In this document: in pieces, positions 1-6,313 of the stretch | Layout of the letters: every line of letters begins with the position of its first letter | How positions within the stretch are numbered: the stretch's first letter is position 1 | Assembly (NCBI GenBank): GCA_041751795.1 | Contig: JBGSWU010000255.1 | Span: 1-13,914, forward strand | DNA: 13,914 nt | Origin: JBBECJ01 sp041751795 | GTDB lineage: Bacteria > Chloroflexota > Chloroflexia > Thermomicrobiales > CFX8 | Direction: 5' to 3' | The notes under the pieces: generated by a model | What the model saw: the letters and a program-made list of their open reading frames with translations, nothing else | Told to the model about the DNA's origin: nothing | Databases searched by the model: none | Made by a program: the position numbers and the translations under genes

Positions 1-1612
1 TAACGACGGCTCCACCAGCGCGTCCGACCGACTCCATCAGGAGCGACGCGAACAGGTACGGGAGCGAGCCACCGATCAACAACCCGATAATGACGTTGGG
101 GTTGGAGAGATCGAACGGGATTCGCGTCTCCAGTTCAAGGAAGAACGATGCGAACAGAACCAGGGCGGCGAGTCCGGCCGAGCCGATCGCGTAGCCCTTC
201 GTTACGGCCTTCGTCGTGTTGCCGACTGCGTCGAGTGGGTCGGTAATCGCACGAACTTCTTCGGGCATTTCAGACATTTCGGCGATGCCGCCGGCGTTGT
301 CGGTGATTGGTCCAAAGGAGTCGATCGCGACGATGATACCGGTCATCGAGAGCATCGCCATTGCCGCGACGGCGATGCCGTACAGCGCAGCGTCTGCATT
401 CGAACCAGTTGCGAAGTTGTACGCCATGTAGATCGCCAGTGCGATGACGCCAATGACAGGTGCAGTTGACTGCATCGAGACGGCGAGGCCGGAAATAATA
501 TTGGTTCCGTGGCCCGTTTCTGACGCCTTTGCAATATTGCGGACTGGCTTGAAGCTGGTTGACGTAAAGTACTCGGTGATGAAAACGATTGCCATTGTCA
601 CGATGATGCCGAGCAACGCACAGACGAAGAGTTTCAGCGTTGCATCCATACCGAATGAGACGCCAAATAGCGATACGTCCTGGTTCCCGATGACGCCGTT
701 GTCGTCCATTAGCCAAAGGGTGATCGGAAAGAAGGCGATGACAGACAGTCCCGCTGCACCGAACAGCCCCTTGTAGAGGGCGCCCATGATCGAGCCGCTC
801 GCACCAGTGCGTACGAAAAACGTGCCGATGATCGACGCGAAGATCGAGGCGGCTCCGAGGACGAGCGGGAAGACGATGGCCTTCTCGTTTCCCGGGAAAA
901 CTAGATCGCCGAGGAGCATCGCAGCGATTGCTGTCACGGCGTAGGTCTCGAACAGGTCGGCTGCCATACCGGCGCAGTCACCAACGTTGTCAGCGATAAC
1001 GGCCGGGTTGCGCGGATCGTCTTCGGGGATCCCGGCTTCGACCTTACCGACGAGGTCAGCACCTACATCGGCGGCCTTTGTGTAGATGCCGCCGCCGATG
1101 CGCGCGAATACCGAAATCAGCGAGCCACCGAAGCCGAGGCCGATTAGCGAGTCAACATTGCCGGTGATCGCGTAAAAGCCGGCGACCGATCCAAGGCCAA
1201 GGCCGACGACGAACATGCCGGTGACCGTGCCGCCCTGGAAGGCAGTCGTCAGTGCTGGGCCAAGGCCGGTTCGCCCAGCCTCGGCCGTACGGACGTTAGC
1301 TCGAACGGCAACGCTCATGCCGATGAACCCCGCTGCCGCAGATGCCGTCGCTCCAACGAGGAATCCAACGGCGGTTTCTACGTTGAGTAGCAACGCGAGC
1401 AGAACAGCGATCACCACCGCGACAATCGCGACGACCGTGTACTGCCGCTTCATATATGCTTCCGCGCCCTCCTGAATGGCGCGAGCGATGTCCTGCATGC
1501 GTTCGTTACCAGCCGGGCGGCTGAGTACGGATCGCGCCAGGAACAGGCCAAACAGGATCGCTGCCGCCGCAGCCACAAGCGCGGCGGTAAGACCGAGTCC
1601 TACATCTGACAC
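1..1612 (-). CDS. hppA: Membrane-bound proton-translocating pyrophosphatase, K+-independent type (3' end outside window)
   Basis: This integral membrane pump couples hydrolysis of pyrophosphate to proton export across the cytoplasmic membrane. The frame is open from a GTG at 1612 to the left edge (537 residues; full-length relatives are roughly 700-800). The GTG has a GGGGG ribosome site ten bases upstream, and the first residues form a hydrophobic segment. Family hallmarks are clear: the substrate motif DVGADLVGKVE at about residues 182-192, then GIPEDDPRNPAVIADNVGD, CAGMAADLFE, and SETGHGTNIISGLAVS further on. GNTTKAVTKGYAIGSA carries lysine at about residue 468 and threonine three residues later, which is the signature of the K+-independent proton pumps. 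The third catalytic Asp cluster lies beyond the window. Oddity: the loop normally reading DNVGDNVGD has a single DNVGD (residues 208-212), exactly one four-residue unit short, with the frame intact on both sides. Identity is certain; activity is in doubt because of that gap. Confidence 0.96.
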   Translation of the reverse strand, partial: MSDVGLGLTAALVAAAAAILFGLFLARSVLSRPAGNERMQDIARAIQEGAEAYMKRQYTVVAIVAVVIAVLLALLLNVETAVGFLVGATASAAAGFIGMSVAVRANVRTAEAGRTGLGPALTTAFQGGTVTGMFVVGLGLGSVAGFYAITGNVDSLIGLGFGGSLISVFARIGGGIYTKAADVGADLVGKVEAGIPEDDPRNPAVIADNVGDCAGMAADLFETYAVTAIAAMLLGDLVFPGNEKAIVFPLVLGAASIFASIIGTFFVRTGASGSIMGALYKGLFGAAGLSVIAFFPITLWLMDDNGVIGNQDVSLFGVSFGMDATLKLFVCALLGIIVTMAIVFITEYFTSTSFKPVRNIAKASETGHGTNIISGLAVSMQSTAPVIGVIALAIYMAYNFATGSNADAALYGIAVAAMAMLSMTGIIVAIDSFGPITDNAGGIAEMSEMPEEVRAITDPLDAVGNTTKAVTKGYAIGSAGLAALVLFASFFLELETRIPFDLSNPNVIIGLLIGGSLPYLFASLLMESVGRAGGAVV

Positions 1613-1672
1613 AGTTTCACATCCCCCTGATTGTGCACAGAAAAGCCCACCCCCTCCGCGCAGGCAATCGCG

Positions 1673-1702
1673 AGTATACCGATTCGGAAGGGATTGTGTC
1701 GC
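1673..1702 (-). promoter_or_regulatory. Probable sigma70-type promoter of hppA
   Basis: Read on the minus strand, a -10 box TATACT (1673-1678) lies 18 bases after GCGACA (1697-1702), which matches four of six positions of the -35 consensus. It sits in the gap between the receiver gene and hppA and would give a leader of roughly 50 bases before the hppA GTG. The -10 is strong and the -35 weak, so hppA probably has its own promoter even if the upstream gene reads through. Confidence 0.45.
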
Positions 1703-1741
1703 TATTCACGCGTACTGATCAGGTCGGGACGTGTCGTTGAA

Positions 1742-2170
1742 TCAGGCGGAGTGACTCAGTTCCGGGGTGAAGCCGCTGGCGTGGAGAGTATTGAGGACCG
1801 ACACGCGACCGATCATATCGATGAATTGATCGTCATCGAATGGACGGCCAGTGACAATGCAGCCTTCCCCGCGCAGGTAGTCGCCATACGACGTAAGGAA
1901 TCGGTCATCGGGCGAGCAGACAATGATCGGCAGATAGCGGGTCGCGTTGTCTCCGCGCAGACGCTCGACGATCGACACTGCTGAGACTGCGCTTCCATAT
2001 GACGCTTCGAGGACGACTGCCAGTGGACGAGTAGCCCGCACATGATCGATCGCGGCGGTGGTTCGCTCAATCGGTGCGACTTTCATTCCCCGGCGCTCCA
2101 GGAGGCGCGAGATCGTCCACCTGAAGGTAGGCTCATTATTGATGAGGACGATAGTCTGTTCTTCGTGCAT
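1742..2170 (-). CDS. Orphan pseudo-receiver (degenerate response-regulator receiver domain) protein
   Basis: A 142-residue protein made of one CheY-like receiver fold and no output domain. The order of segments fits: TIVLINNEP (first strand and acidic pocket), PLAVVLEAS (third strand), YLPIIVCSPDD (fourth strand with Ser86) and VTGRPFDDDQF (fifth strand). The functional residues are changed: the acidic pair is N11-N12-E13, the phosphoacceptor Asp is Glu55, and the conserved Lys before Pro is Arg109. It therefore probably cannot be phosphorylated in the usual way; the Glu may mimic the phosphorylated state or the domain may be a protein-interaction module. The start at 2170 is chosen because GAGGA lies four bases upstream and the conserved first strand begins five residues in; a longer frame to 2242 has no family support. 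It lies upstream of hppA on the same strand with a 129-base gap. No histidine kinase is present, and its partner is unknown. Confidence 0.7.
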   Translation of the reverse strand: MHEEQTIVLINNEPTFRWTISRLLERRGMKVAPIERTTAAIDHVRATRPLAVVLEASYGSAVSAVSIVERLRGDNATRYLPIIVCSPDDRFLTSYGDYLRGEGCIVTGRPFDDDQFIDMIGRVSVLNTLHASGFTPELSHSA

Positions 2171-2199
2171 GAGATCCTCGCAATTCAACTGCAAACTCT

Positions 2200-2220
2200 G
2201 CGTACGTACAGCATGTACGC
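2200..2220. promoter_or_regulatory. 21-bp inverted repeat upstream of the receiver gene, possible operator
   Basis: GCGTAC (2200-2205) and GTACGC (2215-2220) form an inverted repeat around a nine-base centre that itself contains nested GTAC units. It is 30-50 bases upstream of the start of the receiver gene, where an operator or promoter element would be expected. No consensus promoter could be placed confidently beside it. A short second dyad, GTCACAGTTGAC, lies 18 bases further upstream of that gene. Symmetry alone supports the call; no known regulator site was recognised. Confidence 0.25.
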
Positions 2221-2283
2221 ACACACGGTGCCACGGAGTCACAGTTGACGGTGATCGAATGCGGCGAATGAGGGGGATGCAAA

Positions 2284-2309
2284 CGGGACGGAGCCATGGC
2301 TCCGTCCCG
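2284..2309 (-). terminator. Probable terminator of the tRNA operon
   Basis: A perfect 26-base palindrome (arm CGGGACGGAGCCA and its exact complement) starts eight bases after the 3' end of tRNA-Phe. On the minus strand it is followed by only TTT before mixed sequence, so it is a strong hairpin with a weak U-tract. Its position directly after the last tRNA is the main argument for termination or 3'-end processing. Because it is symmetrical it could also bind a dimeric protein as DNA. Confidence 0.6.
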
Positions 2310-2316
2310 AATCTTG

Positions 2317-2389
2317 TGCCGAGGGGCGGGATCGAACCGCCGACACTACGATTTTCAGTCGTATGCTCTACCGACTGAGCTACCTCGGC
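2317..2389 (-). tRNA. tRNA-Phe (anticodon GAA)
   Basis: The 73-base sequence folds as a standard cloverleaf: acceptor GCCGAGG with CCTCGGC, D arm GCTC/GAGC, anticodon stem TACGA/TCGTA with loop CTGAAAA (anticodon GAA), five-base variable loop, T arm GGCGG/CCGCC with loop TTCGATC, discriminator A. All stems are fully paired. CCA is not encoded, so it must be added by the CCA-adding enzyme. It is the last gene of a three-tRNA transcript. Confidence 0.97.
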
Positions 2390-2430
2390 ATGAGGTGGAG
2401 ATGTCGTGAGCGTCGATCACCGTGCGATGG

Positions 2431-2503
2431 TGGGCGATAGAGGGCTCGAACCTCTGACATCCACGGTGTAAACGTGGCACTCTACCAACTGAGTTAATCG
2501 CCC
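2431..2503 (-). tRNA. tRNA-Val (anticodon UAC)
   Basis: A 73-base cloverleaf: acceptor GGGCGAT/ATCGCCC, D arm ACTC/GAGT, anticodon stem CCACG/CGTGG with loop TTTACAC (anticodon TAC), T arm AGAGG/CCTCT with loop TTCGAGC, discriminator A, no encoded CCA. It lies 17 bases after tRNA-Leu and 41 bases before tRNA-Phe on the same strand, consistent with one precursor transcript. Confidence 0.97.
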
Positions 2504-2520
2504 TCGCACGTGCCAATCGG

Positions 2521-2604
2521 TGCCCAGGAAGGGACTTGAACCCCCACGCCCTTGCGGGCACTAGCCCCTCAAGCTAGCGCGTCTGCCTATTCCGCCACCT
2601 GGGC
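2521..2604 (-). tRNA. tRNA-Leu (anticodon GAG)
   Basis: An 84-base class II tRNA: acceptor GCCCAGG/CCTGGGC, anticodon stem CTAGC/GCTAG with loop TTGAGGG (anticodon GAG), a long variable arm with stem GCCC/GGGC typical of leucine tRNAs, and T loop TTCAAGT. The T stem has two G-T wobble pairs. CCA is not encoded. It is the first gene of the tRNA operon, about 25 bases after the predicted transcription start. Confidence 0.96.
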
Positions 2605-2635
2605 AAGCCTCAAAGCCTCCGCTTGAGCGCAGTGA

Positions 2636-2664
2636 AGTATATCCCGGCCTAAATCCGGAATCAA
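2636..2664 (-). promoter_or_regulatory. sigma70-type promoter of the Leu-Val-Phe tRNA operon
   Basis: On the minus strand TTGATT (2659-2664) is followed after exactly 17 bases by TATACT (2636-2641), an almost consensus housekeeping promoter, with transcription expected to begin near 2629. An insertion sequence begins about 10 bases upstream of the -35 box, so any upstream activating sequence that belonged to this promoter has been displaced by the element. Confidence 0.8.
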
Positions 2665-2673
2665 GCACTCCGG

Positions 2674-2684
2674 CCACTCCACTG
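2674..2684 (+). repeat. Left copy of the target-site duplication of the insertion sequence
   Basis: CCACTCCACTG here is repeated exactly at 3939-3949, immediately outside the two ends of the element. If the element tip is CAGGG the duplication is 11 bp; if the tip is GCAGGG it is 9 bp. ISAs1-family elements usually make 8-10 bp duplications. The lack of any mismatch points to a recent insertion. Confidence 0.85.
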
Positions 2685-2704
2685 CAGGGCAATCGCATCT
2701 AATT
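2685..2704 (+). repeat. Left terminal inverted repeat of the insertion sequence
   Basis: CAGGGCAATCGCATCTAATT matches the reverse complement of the right end (3919-3938) at 17 of 20 positions. The outer six bases CAGGGC are identical at both ends. Confidence 0.88.
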
Positions 2705-2774
2705 GATCGCAAGCCAAGGAATCATCGGAGATACTGCCGGGCAGCATTCGTCTCGTGCATTCTGGAGGTGATCC

Positions 2775-3923
2775 ATGGCTGATCGACCGATCCTTGTCAT
2801 CCAGCAAATGTTCGCCGAGCTTCCGGATCCGCGGATGGAACGCACCAAGCGCCATCAGCTATTGGATGTCATCACCATCGCGGTCTGCGCCGTGGTCAGT
2901 GGTGCTGATACCTGGGTCGATGTGGAGCAGTGGGGCCATGCCAAGGTGGACTGGCTCGCCACCTTCCTTGACCTGCCGAACGGCAGTCCCTCGCACGACA
3001 CCATTGGACGCGTCTTTGCCCGGCTCGATCCGGACGCGTTCGAGCGCTGCTTCCTCCGCTGGATCCAGACCGTGCTGCCCGGCCCTACTGGGGAGGTGAT
3101 TGCCGTCGATGGCAAGGTGCTGCGTCGCTCGCATGACCGGGGAGATGGTCACGCGGCCATCGACCTGGTCAGCGCCTGGGCCAACGAGCGCCGACTCGTG
3201 CTCGGCCAGCAGGCCGTGGCGGCTGACTCGAACGAGATCACGGCCGTCCCGGCGCTGCTCGATCTGCTTGTGCTTGACGGCGCGATCGTGACCGTTGATG
3301 CGCTGCACTGCCAGACGGCCACGGCTGACGCGATCCGCGCCAAGGGGGCCGACTACGTGCTCGCGCTCAAGACCAACCAGCCCCAGACCCTCGATGCCGT
3401 CGAGACGTTCTTCGCCGAGGCGGTGCGCGAGGACTGGCGCGGCGTGCGGCACGCACACCTGGTGACGGAAGACGCTGGTCATGGTCGGTTGGAAACACGT
3501 CGCTACTGGACGAGCACTGATGCCCAGCTGCTGATCTACCTCGGGCGCGACACGCAGCATTGGCCAGATCCCGGCTGTGTCGGGATGGTCGAACGGGTCC
3601 GTGTCACCGAGACCGGCACAAGTCGAGAGACGCGCTACTATCTGAGCAGCCTGGACGGCGATATCGCGACATTCGCTCGCGCCGTCCGTAGCCATTGGGG
3701 GATTGAGAATCGTGAGCACTGGGTCCTGGATATGGCGTTTCGGGAGGATGAGAGCCGGGTGCGGACCGGCGATGGCGCCGAGAACGTCGGCGTGCTGCGG
3801 CGCATCGCCTTCAACCTGATCCGGCTGGACCGCAGTCGGACGGGCAGCGTCCACACCAAACGGCTCAAGGCCGGCTGGGATCAGACCTACCTCCTCCACC
3901 TGCTCACACCCATTGCGAAATAA
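2775..3923 (+). CDS. ISAs1-family DDE transposase
   Basis: This 382-residue protein catalyses cut-and-join movement of the surrounding element. The N-terminal part (about residues 5-100, ending with SPSHDTIGRVFARLDPDAFE) matches the domain that precedes the catalytic core in this family. The core carries Asp112 in VIAVDGKVLRRS, Asp175 in VTVDALHCQTA and Glu311 in HWGIENREHWVLDMAFREDESR, the complete DDE triad with the family's typical spacing. GGAGGTGATC, a near-perfect ribosome site, lies just before the ATG. There is no frameshift or premature stop, so the element should be capable of moving. Long antisense frames over this gene are a side effect of its GC-rich third positions. Confidence 0.95.
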   Translation: MADRPILVIQQMFAELPDPRMERTKRHQLLDVITIAVCAVVSGADTWVDVEQWGHAKVDWLATFLDLPNGSPSHDTIGRVFARLDPDAFERCFLRWIQTVLPGPTGEVIAVDGKVLRRSHDRGDGHAAIDLVSAWANERRLVLGQQAVAADSNEITAVPALLDLLVLDGAIVTVDALHCQTATADAIRAKGADYVLALKTNQPQTLDAVETFFAEAVREDWRGVRHAHLVTEDAGHGRLETRRYWTSTDAQLLIYLGRDTQHWPDPGCVGMVERVRVTETGTSRETRYYLSSLDGDIATFARAVRSHWGIENREHWVLDMAFREDESRVRTGDGAENVGVLRRIAFNLIRLDRSRTGSVHTKRLKAGWDQTYLLHLLTPIAK

Positions 3924-3938
3924 GATGCAATCGCCCTG
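3919..3938 (-). repeat. Right terminal inverted repeat of the insertion sequence
   Basis: Read on the minus strand, CAGGGCGATTGCATCTTATT; it differs from the left end at positions 7, 10 and 17. It includes the TAA stop codon of the transposase. Confidence 0.88.
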
Positions 3939-3949
3939 CCACTCCACTG
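3939..3949 (+). repeat. Right copy of the target-site duplication
   Basis: CCACTCCACTG, identical to the copy at 2674-2684. The 135 bases from here to the mdh start hold no promoter I could place with confidence. Confidence 0.85.
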
Positions 3950-4084
3950 TTATCCAGGCTGAGTCGCGATCGATACGAGGCTTTGTTAGCCCCGATGCTA
4001 TCATGAACCACAACATGCGCCGCTCGGTTGGGCGGCACGTCGCCGGTCACGGCACGGTGGGGCTGAGGGAGGAATAGCAATCAT

Positions 4085-5014
4085 ATGCGAGGCAAGGTAA
4101 CAGTCGTTGGCGCCGGGAATGTTGGCAGCGTTGTCGCTCAGAAGGTCGCCGAGCGAGATTACGCCGATGTCGTATTGCTCGACATCGTTGAGGGGATGCC
4201 ACAAGGCAAGTCGCTCGACCTGATGCAGTCCGGTCCGGTCATCGGCTACGACACCAACCTGACTGGTGCGAATGCCTATGAGGACACCGCTGGTTCTGAT
4301 GTCGTCGTTATCACGAGTGGCATCGCTCGAAAGCCGGGAATGAGCCGCGATGACCTGTTGCGTACCAACATGGGTATCGTCAAGAGCGTGACAGAGCAGG
4401 TGGTTGCAGCCTCGCCCGACACCGTCATCATCGTCGTGTCCAACCCGCTCGACGCGATGTGCCACGCGTCCTTCGACGCAGCAGGGTTTCCGAAAGAGCG
4501 AGTAATCGGCATGGCCGGGGTCCTCGACTCCGCTCGCTTCCGAACGTTTGTCGCGATGGAACTCGATGTCTCCGTCGAGGATGTCCAGGCGATGGTGCTT
4601 GGTGGCCATGGCGACACGATGGTGCCGATGCCGCGCTACACCACGGTGGGCGGGATTCCGATTACGGAACTCCTTTCGGCTGATCGAATCGCGTCGTTGT
4701 CCGAGCGGACAGCGAATGGCGGCGCGGAGATCGTTGGTTTGCTGAAGACCGGGTCGGCGTACTATGCCCCCGGTAACTCGGCGACACAGATGGTCGATGC
4801 GGTCATGCTGGATAAGAATCGTGTCGTCCCGGCCAGCGTCCTCCTGGAAGGCGAATATGGCATCAACGGTCTCTTCGTTGGTGTTCCGGTAAAACTGGGT
4901 GCCGGTGGCGTCAAGCAGATCATTGAAGTCTCGCTGACCGAAGATGAGACGGCGGCGTTGCACAAGTCAGCTGGATCCGTTCAGAGCCTCGTTGACGCAA
5001 TGAAGGCGCTGTAA
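4085..5014 (+). CDS. mdh: Malate dehydrogenase (lactate-dehydrogenase-like type)
   Basis: This cytoplasmic enzyme interconverts malate and oxaloacetate with NAD, in the citric acid cycle. At 309 residues it is full length. The Rossmann motif GAGNVG is at residues 9-14 and Asp33 ends the second strand, favouring NAD over NADP. Substrate arginines are Arg82 and Arg88 in RKPGMSR and Arg151 in GVLDSARF; an arginine at position 82, where lactate dehydrogenases have glutamine, marks malate specificity. The Asp148-His175 pair (His175 in GGHGDTMVP) is the proton relay. GGGAGG lies 12 bases before the ATG. The sequence is strongly reminiscent of the Chloroflexus enzyme. moeA follows after 26 bases on the same strand, so the two are probably co-transcribed. 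The insertion sequence ends about 135 bases upstream and may have changed the promoter region. Confidence 0.95.
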   Translation: MRGKVTVVGAGNVGSVVAQKVAERDYADVVLLDIVEGMPQGKSLDLMQSGPVIGYDTNLTGANAYEDTAGSDVVVITSGIARKPGMSRDDLLRTNMGIVKSVTEQVVAASPDTVIIVVSNPLDAMCHASFDAAGFPKERVIGMAGVLDSARFRTFVAMELDVSVEDVQAMVLGGHGDTMVPMPRYTTVGGIPITELLSADRIASLSERTANGGAEIVGLLKTGSAYYAPGNSATQMVDAVMLDKNRVVPASVLLEGEYGINGLFVGVPVKLGAGGVKQIIEVSLTEDETAALHKSAGSVQSLVDAMKAL

Positions 5015-5040
5015 TCTGCTTCGCTCGCGCCAGCAGCAAT

Positions 5041-6309
5041 GTGGCGGCAATGGGTACTGAACGCACCTGGGACATGCCCGAGACAATGATTGGCGTCGAT
5101 GACGCGCGCGAGCGCATCCTTGCTCGTTTTGCTCCGCTGGAAGCGGTCGCGACGCCGATTGTCGATGCGCTTGGGATGGTCGCTGCCCGAAATGTTGTGT
5201 CGACGGTTGACGTTCCTCCGTTCCGCAATTCCGCGATGGATGGCTACGCAGTCCGGTCGATCGACGTTGCCGACGCACCGGTGGTGCTTCGCGTAACGGG
5301 GACAGTCGCTGCAGGAACTGTTCCGGATCGCGCCGTTGGTCCGGGTGAGTCGATGCGGATCATGACCGGAGCGCCGATCCCTGCCGGCGCGGATGCCGTT
5401 GTTCGATTCGAGGAAACGGACGAATCGTCCAGAGCCAACAACGGCCTGGCAGAGATCGAAATCTCGCGTCCGGTCCAGGCGCGAGAGAACGTCCGTGAAG
5501 CTGGTGAGGACGTTCGCGCAGGCGATGCCGTCATATCGGCCGGGACCGTCCTTGGCCCGGCGGAGATCGGTATCCTGGCGTCGCTGAACATGGCGACGGT
5601 CGATGTCCATCGTCGCCCTCGTGTCGCAATCCTGTCGACCGGAGACGAAGTGGTTGATCTTGGCCCGGACCTCCAGCCCGGTCAGATTCGTAACAGTAAC
5701 TCTCACACCATCGCAGCATTGGTTCGCCAGGCCGGGGGTGAGCCAGTGCTTCTGGGTGTTGCGCGCGACACTACGGATGACGTCCACGACAAGCTGTTTG
5801 CATCTGACACTCCGGACCTGTTCGTTACGTCAGGAGGTGTGTCTGTTGGTGACTACGACGTTGTCAAAAACGTTCTTAAGGCCGAGGGAAGCATCGATGT
5901 CTGGCAGGTCCGGATGAAGCCTGGGAAGCCGCTCGCGTTCGGGACAATCGGCAATACGCCGCTTCTTGGTCTTCCCGGGAACCCTGTCGCTGCGCTTGTC
6001 TCGTTCGAGCAGTTCGGTCGTCCTGCGATCCGGCGCATGCTCGGACATTCCCAATTGTCCCTTCCCGAACTGGATGCAATTTCGATGGAGCGTCTGCCGA
6101 ATCCAGGGCGGCGGCGTCACTTTGTGCGCGGCGTGGTGAGTCGAACGTCGGCATACCTCGAAGCGCGCCCGACTGGTGATCAAGGTTCGGCGGTGCTGAT
6201 GGCCGCAGTTCGTGCGAACTGCTTTATCATCGTCCCGGAAACCAGTGATGTCATTGATCCTGGAACAACCGTACGCGTCCAATTGTTCGACGGAACGTTG
6301 ATCACCTGA
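5041..6309 (+). CDS. moeA: Molybdopterin molybdenumtransferase
   Basis: MoeA inserts molybdate into adenylylated molybdopterin, the last general step of molybdenum cofactor synthesis, in the cytoplasm. The 422-residue frame covers the family from end to end: VPPFRNSAMDGYAVR (residues 58-72, Asp67), IMTGAPIPAGADAVVRFEE (107-125), ILSTGDEVVDLG (198-208), GQIRNSNSHTIAALVRQAGG (214-233), LFVTSGGVSVGDYDVV (260-275), MKPGKPLAFG (292-301) and LGLPGNPVAALVSFEQF (309-325), then a C-terminal beta domain. The start is uncertain: GTG at 5041 gives the longest frame, but ATG at 5050, 5074 or 5086 are possible and none has a good ribosome site; the family's conserved start lies close to the ATG at 5074. 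It follows mdh by 26 bases. No other molybdenum cofactor gene or molybdoenzyme is visible in the window. Confidence 0.95.
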   Translation: MAAMGTERTWDMPETMIGVDDARERILARFAPLEAVATPIVDALGMVAARNVVSTVDVPPFRNSAMDGYAVRSIDVADAPVVLRVTGTVAAGTVPDRAVGPGESMRIMTGAPIPAGADAVVRFEETDESSRANNGLAEIEISRPVQARENVREAGEDVRAGDAVISAGTVLGPAEIGILASLNMATVDVHRRPRVAILSTGDEVVDLGPDLQPGQIRNSNSHTIAALVRQAGGEPVLLGVARDTTDDVHDKLFASDTPDLFVTSGGVSVGDYDVVKNVLKAEGSIDVWQVRMKPGKPLAFGTIGNTPLLGLPGNPVAALVSFEQFGRPAIRRMLGHSQLSLPELDAISMERLPNPGRRRHFVRGVVSRTSAYLEARPTGDQGSAVLMAAVRANCFIIVPETSDVIDPGTTVRVQLFDGTLIT

Positions 6310-6313
6310 TCGA

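Larger units (their letters stand above)
2685..3938 (+). mobile_element. Complete ISAs1-family insertion sequence (about 1254 bp)
   Basis: The element has paired 20-bp terminal inverted repeats, a perfect flanking duplication and one intact DDE transposase gene that fills most of its length; the transposase stop codon lies inside the right inverted repeat. Size, single gene and duplication length fit the ISAs1 (H-repeat) family. By eye its coding sequence uses more C and G in third positions than mdh and moeA beside it, suggesting it came from another replicon. Removing it and one duplication copy joins the tRNA promoter region to the mdh leader, so it appears to have landed between genes and not within one. 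Confidence 0.9.

Noticed and set aside
216..1475. Several plus-strand frames across the left end
   Set aside because: They are shadows of hppA, which is read from the minus strand and matches its family across the whole region.
2859..4016. Open frame of 385 residues on the minus strand, opposite the transposase
   Set aside because: It lies almost wholly antisense to an intact transposase with all catalytic residues, crosses the end of the element, and has no recognisable motif; GC-rich third positions explain the open frame.
4030..4065. Possible hairpins in the GC-rich leader of mdh as a riboswitch
   Set aside because: No conserved riboswitch core or terminator/anti-terminator pair could be seen in the short leader.
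4001..4963. Open frame of 320 residues opposite mdh
   Set aside because: Rich in Arg, His and Asp with no family resemblance and fully antisense to a complete, conserved enzyme.
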